From contig NC_088318.1 in NCBI RefSeq assembly GCF_910592395.1, forward strand, positions 3,906,001 through 3,970,000: a DNA stretch of 64,000 bases, read 5' to 3'. This DNA comes from Lineus longissimus. Lineage: Eukaryota; Nemertea; Pilidiophora; Heteronemertea; Lineidae. This document shows positions 24,701 to 44,085 of this stretch, piece after piece. Below the pieces are notes generated by a model that searched no databases, was not told where the DNA came from, and saw nothing but the letters and a program-made list of their open reading frames with translations. Position 1 is the first letter of the stretch. Each line of letters opens with the position of its first letter. Made by a program: the position numbers and the translations under genes.

Positions 24701-25381
24701 AGGTTTGATTCACAGTGACGGACGACTCCCCCTTTCTCCATATTTAGATTCATCAGTTGCAGTTCACTTTCTGTATAGTGCTCTGTCCCAGTTTAAGCAT
24801 GACGTCAAGACTTGAAAAATTGAATGACATGTTTGATCATGTTACAAAATGCAGGATGCAGCCCCATGCGCCTAACGTTGCACGATATTGTATCGCCACA
24901 TCGCGAGAAGTGTGTGTTGTATCACCACTAAAGGGAATTAACGTCATGACGTAAATGGTGATATATCGCAAAAGTTGCGATACAGTAGTCAATATTGCAT
25001 GTGCAACATTAACCTACCCACCACGTCGGTGAACATGGTAGATTGAGTGTGCAAGCAAACCTGTGGTCCTTCGCAAGCCATGCATTTGAATTTTGATAAT
25101 CAAATGGGAAGACCACGCCTCATAGCATTAAAATTAACATCACAGTCGAAGCTGGCTTTGCATATTTACACGTCATAACAGATGCACTGCTGACCACAGA
25201 CCAGTGGTGAAAAGTCTCCATTTTCCTCACCTTGTTTGAGAACCTCGATCCAAACTTTGGCCACCGATTTCGCATGTTTTCGATGATGAATCAGCCATAG
25301 GGACAACGTCTGAATACTCTGCTGTGAATTGTTGAGATCGCTCAACTTCTTGGCAAAGCTTGATTCAGAAAACGAAGCCAT
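21729..25381 (-). CDS. RPRD1: RPRD1A/B-like CTD-interacting protein (7 coding exons)
   Basis: Binds the phosphorylated C-terminal domain of RNA polymerase II and acts as a transcription scaffold in the nucleus. Exons in transcript order: 25381-25231, 24611-24482, 24232-24120, 23587-23262, 22979-22853, 22584-22409, 21887-21729 (stop TGA). All introns are GT-AG and phases agree, giving 393 aa. Residues 1-131 form the CID domain, starting MASFSESSFAKKLSDLNNSQ, followed by LWLIHHRKHA and YLANDVVQNSKKKGPE. Residues 241-393 are the coiled-coil CREPT region, with LLAEYNQRL and ending NLTGGLAPLPSAGDLF. Residues 132-158 are Ser/Pro-rich and 159-215 are Lys/Arg/Glu-rich; this linker is longer and more basic than in human RPRD1A/B. 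An upstream in-frame ATG (25450) exists, but the family starts at M-x-SFSES. A single-copy ancestor of RPRD1A and RPRD1B is likely, so the symbol is at family level. Confidence 0.95.
23696..23855. mobile_element. Pogo/Tigger-like MITE, intact copy
   Basis: Lies in an RPRD1 intron. It starts CAGTGGAACCTCCCTTAGCG, ends AGAGAGGTTCTACTG and is flanked by TA on both sides. The body is itself palindromic (CTCTCTATTAAGGACA and its complement). The CAGTRGAACCTC terminus and TA target site suggest the pogo/Tigger branch of Tc1/mariner; this is inference because no transposase is present. Confidence 0.75.
24873..25011. mobile_element. Short inverted-repeat element in RPRD1 intron 1
   Basis: TAACGTTGCACGATATTG on the left is mirrored by CAATATTGCATGTGCAAC and GTTA-type bases on the right. 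Internal TATCGCCAC and TGGTGATATATCGC are also inverted. It is a MITE-like hairpin of about 140 bp. Confidence 0.55.
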
Positions 25382-26962
25382 ATTTCGGCATAAAATCGAG
25401 AAATTTGTTCTCAAAACATCACCAACATACGGAATACCGAAAATACACACACGAATGTACAGGGCAATCTTTGGATGAATCTATTTTTTCTGGGGGATGC
25501 AGGTTGTATTTTGCACTATCATACTTAGTTTTTTCAGTATCTGTCATCATAATTTATCAGTATAAAAACAAATACTTATTGATTTCTATTTTTACGAGGA
25601 CTGCACTCAGTTTATTAATACAGTTTGTTTGTTGTTGAATCTAATTTTAAGCTAGAACCCCTATGAACGATACCAATAGTTGTACCGTACGCTGTCGCCA
25701 TCTATGTCACACAACGAGCACTAATGTGACATTTTGGTTCCTTTAGTTCTGCAAAGATGGCGACACTGACAATGTCCCTTTCAGAGACAAAGTCACAACC
25801 AGGCAATTACAGCCCCTGCACGACTATTTCGTCTGGTCTGGACAAAAAAATCAAGTTCATCCAAGACCTGGGACAGTAACCGATGCCACAACCATCAACT
25901 TTTCTTTACAAGACAGACAAACATCTCTCTTCGGATGTCACAATCTAGACATCACAATGGAACCTCATAAGGCTCATTTTCCAAGTTAAAGCCAGCATCC
26001 TCAAAGCGATGAGATATCCAACCCACCAAGAGCCCATCATGTTCCTTGTCAGATCTCAATATGAGGTCAGTTTTTAAACAGAAAAGCAACCAATGAGGTG
26101 AAATGATATATCCTAAACGTCCTATGAAGTAAACAACAGACAAGACGTCATCAGCTGCTGGCATTATGTTTGTAGGGGGCAGGGCTTGAGCTAAACTTTC
26201 TTACTCAGGAGTCAAACTAAAGCGTTGACAAAATCTCAGGAGTCCTGGAACAGATTTTTAAGTGAACAGTTTCAACTGTAAAGGACCTGGGCCAAGTTTC
26301 ATGCTTAAAAAGACACTTTTCGGGGGTTATCTCAAGGCCTGTAGGGGTACTGAAAAGGTACACAATGCAACTCACTGCGCCATCTACAGGAATTCATCAG
26401 ATGTCCCCTTTCCTCATCGACAGCACGGGAAATCATAGACAATTGGAGTCCAAACACCATCAATGAGATCTAACACTAACGAGAAAATATCAACAACACA
26501 TTTATTGTGTATGGTTCACATATTTTATTACAAATGAACACACATTCAGTGGAGATCATCACACCAACTATGACGATTGGTTCCACGCTGTGAAAGCTGG
26601 CTATCTCATGGAATACAAATTTGTGTCCTTCAAGTACATCATGGTTTTCTTAATCTGCACTTTTTTAGAATTGAGCTTACAAAGATATCACCTCAAACCT
26701 CTGTGACAGTCTCTTGAGGTCAAGTCATTCTCGTTGCAAGTTCCTGACTTTCTCATGTACAGTAGAACCTCTCTGATGAGGACACCCTCAGGACTGACAA
26801 GTGCGGTCCCTAATAGAGAGGAGTCCTCTTCAGAGAGTTCAAATTGAATGGTACCAACCAATCTGGGACCAAAACAATGTCCTTATTTAACAGACAGGTG
26901 ACCGCTAAGGGAGGTTCCACTGTATTTGTAACAGTCCAATGTCTGTGTTAAAATCACTCATA
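25382..26962. other. Intergenic: RPRD1 promoter side and POLR2C 3' side
   Basis: Contains the RPRD1 upstream region and the POLR2C downstream region. A pogo-like MITE lies at 26760-26922. GACAAAGTCACAACC occurs at about 25787. No other gene was recognised. Confidence 0.5.
26760..26922. mobile_element. Pogo/Tigger-like MITE
   Basis: Begins CAGTAGAACCTCTCTGATGA and ends GGGAGGTTCCACTG, with TA flanks. It is inverted relative to the 23696 copy and lies 41 bp downstream of the POLR2C stop codon, so it may fall within the POLR2C 3' UTR. Confidence 0.75.
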
Positions 26963-29900
26963 TTACGTAATTGTCAAAACATCACTCTGTATCTCTTGAC
27001 TCAGATGAACCTGAAGATCGGTGAGTTTTTTCTTGAGCTGATACATTCCCGAGAACACAATGTTTTCTGGTCGTAAGGATCCGCAAGACTCTACGTTAAA
27101 GAAGAATTTGTTTGGCTTTCCCGTGGGGTCGTATGGTGCTTCAGCTGGAATGATAAGATATCAATGCTTGAAAAGCAAGACATAGATGGAAGAACATTCA
27201 GAGACAAGCTCGCCAGGGGGGCTAGGGTAGTCCTCCCCAGAAGTCACAAAAAACGTGTTTTTGACCTTGACTTTTGACGAAAGATTTCAAAAAGACTATT
27301 TCTGGATGAACCTATGTGGCTTTGAAGAAACAAAAATTCCTGACTCTTCACAGCTTAAAGCCAAGGTTCCTCATTCCTGGTGTTCATAAACAGTACCAAA
27401 AGATAAGCTTAATTTGGCACCAAAGTCCATGAAAAATAATTAAAAGTCTGCCAATGGGGTTTTACCTACCCTGATCTTCTTCTAATTCTGTGTATTCGCT
27501 TTTTGGCCTGAAAACGATAAATCATAGAATAGAAGTTGGCTCGAAATTAGGTCAGTTTAAACCAAATTAAGGCGTCAAAAAAGTAAATGTTCATGATGTC
27601 AAGACCTCTGACATAGGACCTATAGCACAGTGCAGCTACATCATCAAGACATCAGCTACATTCGGGACCATGTCAGTTGCTCACTGTAACAATTTCCACT
27701 ACTCGTGCCATTCATGTTTTAATCATTGATCCTTACCGAGGCCACTCATTGTGTGTTATGCGTAATTCACTTGTAAATAAACACATTCATGTTTTAATCC
27801 TTGAGTTTACTCTTTCTTTGTTGTTATATAATTGGGTGGAGGTTTGGTGTAGGGTTTGCTTGTATGGAAGGTGATTGGAGGGAGTTGAAGCCTGAGGTTG
27901 GTGAGAGTGAGAGGACTGACTGGTATTTGCTGTGGGGTAGGTTATATTTTGATGTGGTCTTCGACGAATTTGATGAATTAGATTATTTGATAAGGTTAGC
28001 TTGTGGATAGACTTTATTGATGTCAAGTTTAGAGACAAATTGAGTCTTGGTGTGTGGTTGAAGTTTGATACCCCGGTTTTGATACGTCCTCTGAAGTAGT
28101 ATAATGCGAAGATGTCAAAGTTAGTAATTGTAGTGAACGTGTATACATGTATATCCTGTGTAATTTGTATGTTTGGTTAATTGTAATTCATTTACTTTAT
28201 GTGTTTCAGTTTTTCCGTGTTTGAAATAAACCTGCTGTGATAAAGATACTCGAGTTGGTTGGTTGAGTTTGAGACCTGGATCCTTACACTCACCCAAGTC
28301 GGTGTCATCATTCTGATGTGACTTTCCTCACCAACATCCTGGGAGTTGAACATCGTTATTTAGTCCATTTTTGTCTTTGCAGCACCCTGGTCACACGGCA
28401 GAAATACTGAGCTATCTTAACAAAGCAAATGTGACGTGCTCCGAATTGCAAAAACCTCCATAAAAGGATATAAGGACTATACCAACTGAATATATTTCAC
28501 AAAAACATCAACATTTATTGAAAAGGTCCTCTTTGGAGATTTTTTAACGCACTCACCATTCCTCCGGTTTAGGAAAAGTGGTATGCCTCAATGAGTTATC
28601 TGGATCATACTCGAATGCCACACCACACGTTGGATTCCATTTTGCATGTTCCTTGGCGAATCCTTTCCTGGCGAATGCACGTAGTCTGATTTCTTGGCCC
28701 TTACGCAGTTTCACAATCAGGATATCTGAAAGGGAATTGTCAAAGAGTGAGAACTGAATCCCCACTTTTTTCATTCAAACACTGAAGTTAGAGAAGCACC
28801 GTCAGTTTGAAAACCTAAACATCGCGTCTTCGGCATTCTCGCATAGCCTCACCGCAATAAGGATACTGCAAATTGGACAAACAGTCCATACAAGGGCACA
28901 GTTGAGAGGTAGGCCAGATCAATTCTGAGAGATGCATCCCCTCCAAAAGGTTGCTGCCAATAGAGGCTGTGAAGATGATGTCACCACGCCATTGAGGACG
29001 CCAAATTTACGTCGTCCACTCACGTGGCAAACTCTCTCATTGGTGCAATAATATCATGCAGTATGGCAATGCCAACCATCATGTTATATTCAAACCTGAC
29101 GCACTTTGCTGGCAACAGGGTCAAGGACGCCACAGTATTTATTAGCATTTATTCCCTGAGTGTAATGGTACGTAGCTCTGTAGACTCAACCAACCCAGGA
29201 AATGGATGAACTTTCCAAGTAATCTTACCGTCTGTTTCACCATACTCTGATTCTTCATCTCTGTGGCGGGATGTCACCTGAAAACACAAAAAATACTTGA
29301 AATAGAAGGACATTATACTATAGATCCATGCACTTGATTGGGACCAACGTTTACGAAAACGTCGCGTCACGTCACGTTACACTAATGTAAAATGCATGGT
29401 GACGTGACGACGGCCAACACTACGTCATGATGCACTTTGCATGAATCTATAGATTCATGCACTTGATTGGGAACAACGTTTACATGACGTAGTGTTGGCC
29501 GTTGTCACGTCACCATGCATTTTACATTAGTGTAACGTGACGAGACGCGACGTCTTCGTAAACGTTGGTCCCAATCAAGTGCATGGATCTATAGTAACAT
29601 ATGAGTGACAACAATAATTTATAATAATAATATTGTAGGATTTGTAATTTGCGCCAATTCACCTGACGTCACAACTGACATGGCTCTGTTTGTTTCTCAT
29701 TCCGTCCAATTCACAACGCAGCTCCAACAATGGACAGCAGTCCTGAAGAGCATTGTTGCAGATTTAAAGACCAACAATGCAATACATAGCGGTCACAGCT
29801 GCAACAATGGAGAGCAGTCCTGAAATTCATTGTTGCAAACAATGCAGAAGAAAAAAACAATGCAAGAGACAACAGTTGCATCTTCAACAACAATGGACAG

Positions 29901-32900
29901 CAGTGGTGAAGTACATTGTTGCAAAAATACTAACAACGCAACAGGCAACGGATGCAGTTTCAACAAAAGACAGCAGTAATGATGAAGATTATTGTTGCAG
30001 AAAGGCCAACAATGCTGTTGTGGCAATTGCAGTTCCAATAATCAACAACAGTACTGTCAAGTACATTGTTGCGGAAACACCAACAATGCAATAGACAGCA
30101 GTTGCAGCTCCAATAGTCGACAGCAGTACCGAAGCACATTGTTGCAGAAATACCAACAATGCAATAGACAGTAGACATGACTCTTATCAACAATGGGTAG
30201 CGGTGATAAAATATGGTTAATTTTGAAAATTTAAACACAATGACAACAATCAAAGCTGTTGGCTTGTTTCCTCAATGACATTTTCAACAAATAAGATATA
30301 CATCTTTCAATAAAGAAGAAGTGGAAGGCCCATTTTCCCCGATTTTTTTTCTTTCCTGTTTTCTTCCTCTACAACAGAGTGCTACTGCAACAATGCACCA
30401 ACAGAGTCCTGTGGAAAAGTGCACATGGCACTGTGCACAGTGCATTTGATGACTCAACTTCACTGCACCACAATCAGACTCAGAGAGGGAGGATATTTTG
30501 AAACTTTTGCTCTGTGAAATCCTGCAAATTACGTGAAGTTTTTCTTAGAGTTTCTGACAGCATTCTACATGGGGGTCGTAAATGACAACTGTGTCATTTA
30601 TTAGAGGAAATCTTGGATGATTTCTCCCTCATTGATGTGTTCATGGCAGAGAATTCCTTGGAATCTTTGATCTGTCAGAGATATTATTCACAAGTTTGTG
30701 TGGTAAGTTGAATTTGTATTGAATGTTTTCATGGTGTCATGCCAGCCAGAAATCGCACCACTGCGCTCAATAAAAGACAATGTCTGGAAACCGATACCCA
30801 TTGCACATGAATAGTATCTTCACATGCATCTATTTGACGGAATTATAGTTCATAATTTTCGTCATGATGTCAAACTCAGAGTCACCCATCGCACAATGCG
30901 CTTGGGCGAGGTCCGGGTCCTGTGATTGTGACGTCACAAGTGCACGGCATACTTTTTTATTCTACCGGTAGTCTCAATTTTCACTATAGCTGCCGCCTGG
31001 AGAATACCAATTCACTACATGGGGAATACTCGGACTGTTGAACATGCATGATACGAATCTCACAGAGGAAGAGGGAGCAGTCGGGGGCACTATTTTCCAG
31101 CCACCCGCACTGAAGGAGTCTGCCACTGTGACCATCAGGAAGTGCCTTGGGTTTCGCCGCTTGCAAAATGTAAGTCTTGCTTGATTGTACAGCATGTAGC
31201 GCATTCAATTCAATGTTTTCATGACATGACGTCTCCACTTCAATCATTTTGTTGGCAACAGTTCTTATGCATAAGTCATCCTTGGAAGAGGACAGTTTTC
31301 AAAATTTATATTTGATGAATTGGTAGTTTCTAAATAGATCTGCTTCATTTTGGCGAAGTGATACCATGCACAATAACATTTCATATGAGGGTCTGGGATC
31401 ATCAGCGGGAGGAGTGACTCCTCAAGGAGTCACAGCTTTTACAGAGCAGGGCCCAGGTTTTTGATCAGAACTACTTGATCTTTGATACACCTAGGCAAGA
31501 ACACTTCCATTGCCAACGAGCCTGACTGCCGATATGTCAACGCTAACCATCAAGGACTTTAACGTCATGAGTAGCGATTGGACGGGGGAACACCACAGCA
31601 CCAATTTGATGCCTGCCGAATGCTGCCTCGATGGGGAGAGAGTCTTACTCAGGGTTTGTGAGAAAGGTGAGACGAAACACCTGCAAAGAAGAGATTTTAT
31701 TCTTGCAAGCTGCAATAATTATTGCTACATTGAGCTACAAAAATCTCTTGGCTGGTAAAACTGGCTTTGTCAAAAGCACAGCTGCAATAACCACTGGAGT
31801 GCAAACAAGAGATTTTTGTTCCATGCGCTCGTGATTGCAGATTGCAGCAATTTTAATTGGTTGCGTGTGGGGTGCTTCAGGTTGGCAAGCCGAACTTCTC
31901 CCCAGTACGCTATAATTATGAAACAATGAGGCTCTCAAAACCAATTACTTGTTCAACACAGTAGTTTCCAGTTCAACTCAAGCTGACACTTTCAAATATC
32001 ATATCAATGTATTTCTTTCAAAATGAACACTCTCGGTGTTCCAGACACACCACCTCCAAACGACCCAGCCTACATCCTTCAATTTGAGCACCACGAAACA
32101 TACTGCGTCCAAGTGTTTCAATGGACGCTAAACCTACAGGAGCGCACCGAGGAGTGGCGAGAAAACGGACAGCGTTGCCCAGAGAAGCTCATCTGGAAAG
32201 TTATCGAACTCTTAGCCACAAAGGCTCCAGATATACCACCCGATGCAAATTTCAGGAGTAGCAGTGTACATTTTGTGAACGGGGAAATCTTCCTCCGGGT
32301 GCCAACACACGCCGGGTATTTACCGATCTACGGGCGAAACCCAACAGGGAATACAAGGGCTCGGGGATTTTATGCCGCGCCTGAAGTGGCCGACTTCAGA
32401 ATGCGCGGACGCCAATTATTTGACCAACGGACGCGCTCCTGGACTATAGGTGTCATAGCGTACGAGATGGCCGCCCTAGAGCCAGCCTATTACGATCGTG
32501 CAGGCAACAATAATATATTCGAAGTGACTTCAGCCATCGTTAATGGAATGCCACCCCCACCTATCCGCGACGTCCTTATTTATTCTGATGCGCTCCAATC
32601 GTTCATTCGGGATTGCACTTGTCATATGCAAAGCAGACGGCCATCACTTGAGGAAATTCAAGCGCTTGCGCGGGAAAATTTAATCAGGATATCTCAAGAA
32701 AATGCTTCCACAGAGTAAGACTGGTAAAACTAACTTTTGAAACTGATATTATCTCTGTTCGCAAATACAGAGATACTATATAGCAATGAGATTGGCTTGT
32801 CCAGAGATAAATGACATTAACTTAGATTTTTTACCAATAGTTATTACATCTATTACTTTTGTAAGAATGTTATTCAATTCCTATGGCGCTAAAACATAGA

Positions 32901-34413
32901 TTTTTATAAAAACTACTATATCTCAATCTCACCATGGTTTTACATGAATTTTACACGCTCCTGATCCAATGAATTTTAGTTCACTTACCGGCACAACCTT
33001 GGGATTATTGGACATCATATCGGCTGTGGTGACATGGCGGGTCTGGTCATCTGTGCACTTGACATCAAGCGTGAATTCCACCGCACATCTTTCGCAGAAT
33101 TCCTCACAGGTGCAATCCTGTGGAAATAAAATATCTTCTGTGGTCCCTGAGATATTCATTTCAAAACTAGTTCTTCAGAGAAAAAAACAAGCTTTTTCAA
33201 AACTTTGAGGAACTACGGGAGCCATAATGCATGTGTCTAAGGGTCCAAATTTGTCTAAGAGCACAGCAAAAAAACAAGATATTTCTGACACACCTACCCT
33301 AGAGTACTGCATACGGTCAACTTCGTCATCACTGGTCAGGGGAATAAGGCCAATACGATGACAGATGAACTCATCATTCAGTACGGTCGAGTTGGATTCA
33401 ATGTGAATCCAATCAATAGCTGAAAAGATCAAATGAAAGGTCGTCACTAAAAGTGATATACATACAAGGTGCGATTACTAAGAACTTTTGACTAAGATAC
33501 CCAGAGCAAGTCCTGCCACCAACAGCTAATCAAGCTCGCAGTAAGAGATAGGGCTCCATGTTGCTAAATAAATGGGGTTAGGTCATGGCCTAACCAGGCT
33601 GACCAATTGCTGCCTCCTTGGACCAGTGTGGGTTTTTTTTGCGACTGGGAATGGCTGGCCAAACACAAATGGGCCTGTATAGAAGTCGTATGCAACCTAA
33701 AATTCGCTCAGAAGTTTATGGATTGTTTGAATGCTCACTGTTATAAAGTGCAGCAGTGCAACTCTAATCGATTTACTCTTCACACTGAAGCTGCAATAGA
33801 TGAAAGGAGAATGGTCACTCACCTATTGTTGGAACTTCTGCTATGAAAACCCTTCTCAATGCATTTGCACAGCTAAAAAAGCAAAGTCAGAGATGAAGGA
33901 ATTTGAATTTAGCAAATAGTGCCATGCGAATAACATGGGGGGAGTCTTTCGGAGTCATTTGATTATTTTACTTGGAAGGGGGAAATGTCAGTGGTCAAAG
34001 CCAACAAATGAATACCCTTTTCTGTGCCTGTGGTATCTTCTAGAAATACACCCTTTACCCTCCAGAATGTCAGAAGATTGAAGAAGACAAAAAAACTACT
34101 AAAACTAAATAAATAGGCCAAGGGCCTACAATTCAAGCTGCAATTTGTAACACAGGCAGTAGAAATCATGTACTGCTTCACTAAAAAAAATTTCATTGTC
34201 CGAAGACGTCGCAGAAGGATTTCCCCAAAAATCCCAAAACGAACCTGGCATTTCTTTTGACACACACTGTGCTGTAAAAATTTCACATACAAAACCCCAA
34301 TCATTTTTCACTTTAATCACGCTTTACCTCAGATCGGTATCTTCTATGATGAACTTCACATTTTCATCTGTTAGTTCTGATATCGTCAGTGTCGACTGAT
34401 TGGCGTACGGCAT
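26963..34413 (-). CDS. POLR2C: RNA polymerase II subunit RPB3 (8 coding exons)
   Basis: Core subunit that dimerises with RPB11 to nucleate Pol II assembly in the nucleus. Exons: 34413-34328, 33872-33823, 33419-33298, 33117-32989, 29277-29229, 28725-28557, 27507-27470, 27144-26963 (stop TAA). Phases are consistent and splice sites are GT-AG. The product is 274 aa; human POLR2C is 275. It starts [20 protein letters not shown], contains [19 protein letters not shown]-type ([10 protein letters not shown]) and FEYDPDN, and ends QSDVLTIT. The zinc-binding loop is intact (C88, C90, C94, C97 in [11 protein letters not shown]). Introns are large for a housekeeping gene because of insertions: a solo LTR (27685-28288), a palindrome (29316-29596), a minisatellite (29740-30215) and an opposite-strand gene (30990-32718). 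The two central exons are short (49 and 38 nt). Confidence 0.98.
27685..28288 (+). mobile_element. 604-bp solo LTR in a POLR2C intron
   Basis: Begins TGTAACAATTTCC and ends GATCCTTACA, giving TGTAA/TTACA inverted ends. CTCAC flanks both sides (27680-27684 and 28289-28293), a 5-bp target duplication. It contains AATAAA near 28226, about 60 bp before the 3' end, and one strand is G/T-rich throughout. No internal retroelement frame or second LTR is present, so it is a recombination relic. A 5-bp duplication fits Gypsy or BEL-type elements; the family is not resolved. Orientation is inferred from the AATAAA signal. Confidence 0.85.
29316..29596. repeat. 281-bp near-perfect palindrome in a POLR2C intron
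   Basis: The left arm runs from TACTATAGATCCATGCACTT to GCACTTTGCATGAATCTA, and the right arm is its reverse complement, with a handful of mismatches and no loop. The centre, GCATGAATCTATAGATTCATGC, is split here as GCATGAATCTA and TAGATTCATGC, near 29442-29463. The ends are flanked by TA-like bases. It begins 38 bp past the splice donor-distal side of exon 29229-29277 and is probably a MITE of the foldback kind. Confidence 0.9.
29740..30215 (+). repeat. ~75-bp minisatellite built on ATTGTTGCA
   Basis: Six units start with ATTGTTGCA at about 29752, 29829, 29914, 29990, 30064 and 30137, spaced 73-85 bases. Each contains CCAACAATGCAATAGACAG-like and GACAGCAGT words. Units 5 and 6 are most similar to each other, so amplification was from the 3' side or most recent there. 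It lies within the POLR2C intron and has no stable reading frame. Confidence 0.85.
30990..32718 (+). CDS. Candidate NEK-like pseudokinase nested antisense in POLR2C
   Basis: Likely exons: 30990-31169 (tentative, after TTTTCACTATAG), 31495-31666 and 32045-32718 (stop TAA). Phases 0, 1 and the final open frame agree, giving at least 341 aa; the true start is unknown. The last exon resembles the C-lobe of NEK kinases (NEK11-like pattern). Visible landmarks are [16 protein letters not shown] and [18 protein letters not shown], then [14 protein letters not shown] where the catalytic loop should be. Further on are FYAAPEV (APE motif), [11 protein letters not shown] (subdomain IX) and [10 protein letters not shown] (subdomain XI Arg). 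HRD and DFG are absent: the corresponding positions read PPDANFR and VPTHAG. The first exon has GAVGGTIF and VTIRK, which might be remnants of the Gly-rich loop and the VAIK lysine strand. Kinase activity is therefore unlikely. A single-exon reading from ATG 32023 (231 aa) is the alternative. Expression is unproven. Confidence 0.55.
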
Positions 34414-35615
34414 CTTAAAACGATGATTTTGACAAAATTTCAGAAATGTTTTCGTTTTTCGCCGGTTGTTGTTACTGTCGTTTCGGTAATGCCGTTTACT
34501 GGTTCCTTTTTAGCCGGGTAATCAGTGCGCCCGAAATGGTCTTCGTTTGCCGAAGACATACTGCGTTGTCAAGGGACCAACGGATTGTTCACATCAGGGG
34601 TGCGTTTGGGGACCAGGCCTAAAGTTACAGTTTGCCTTTGCCTGGACTGGATTTTGTCCTGTTTCCCTGCCTTTGCTTGCCAATGTGGGCATGACGTTGT
34701 GACAAAAGTGTCCTGATCTCCTGTTTGGCCGACAGATATGTAGACTCCCGGGGTATTCCATTCCGTCATCCTAATCGTCTCTGCTTATGGGTGACAGGAC
34801 GAGGCCGGTCCACGGCGTCCGGAGTATAATGTATATTGGGAAAGGAGGATCATACATTTAATAATGTCTAGAAAGTCTAAAGACTGCTGGGTGGAACTTC
34901 CGTAGTGGACCGAGACAAACAAAATGGCTGTTTCGGTTCTCTAGAATGAAACCCGAAAATTTATATTTTTAAAGAAAACGTTTATTAGAAAATCAAAAAG
35001 ACTAATATCATGAATTGAAACTGTACATTAACACAAATTATTTACAGTGCAAATGCGGATATCACAGTATCCATACTATAAAAGGATTTGAAGATCATTT
35101 CATTTTTCGCGTTAGTATAACCAGAAAAAGACTCTGGTAAAACCAAGCCCAGAACGACCAGGTCCTCACTCAAAATAGAGAGGTTCATATTTTGATCCGA
35201 AGACGAAAACAAGGTGGGATTTTGACGAAGGATATCGCGTTGTCTGTTGTCAGAAATGCAATGAAATAATGTGTCTTTGTCTGATAGGCCTAGAAACGAG
35301 AATATAAAACAATCAACTATAGCCTTGGTGACATCAACCAGAGAAAAAACATACATTGTTATCGGATCAAAATATGAACCTCTTTTTTAACGTAGGTTTC
35401 ACTTGAGAACCATGCAGATGGAATTGAAAATGCACTGTCAGTCAAAGTAGTAACTGACTGAATAAACGCTGTGACAAAATAGCAATTGACCTTCCTGGTT
35501 GTGACCATGATGGACCAGAAAACATCCTAGGACAATATTGTGACAGACACGTGAAAATAGTTTAAAGAGTACAATGTCACATTTTTAATACATAACTTTA
35601 TCAATAAAATAAATA
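34414..35615. other. Intergenic: POLR2C promoter side
   Basis: The POLR2C upstream region ends here and the SPMIP8-like 3' side begins. Positions 34790-34840 carry ACGAGGCCGGTCCAC and GTCCGGAGTATAAT, repeated at 36035-36075. A 104-codon open frame (35042-35356, minus) has no recognisable family and no exon borders. Confidence 0.45.

Positions 35616-44085
<8,470 letters not shown>

Noticed and set aside
25382-25450. Upstream in-frame ATG of RPRD1 (25450)
   Set aside because: The family N-terminus is M-x-SFSES, matched by the ATG at 25381; the upstream extension has no homology.
29740-30215. CRISPR-like array
   Set aside because: Units are diverged 73-85 bp tandem repeats without constant repeat/variable spacer structure, in an animal intron.
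32023-32718. Single-exon gene starting at ATG 32023
   Set aside because: The frame opens just before an acceptor-like GGTGTTCCAG at 32044, and phase matches an upstream exon at 31495-31666; kept as an alternative only.
35042-35356. 104-codon open frame on the minus strand with ordinary composition
   Set aside because: No family recognised, no splice context and no supporting signal; could be a lineage-specific gene but I cannot support it.
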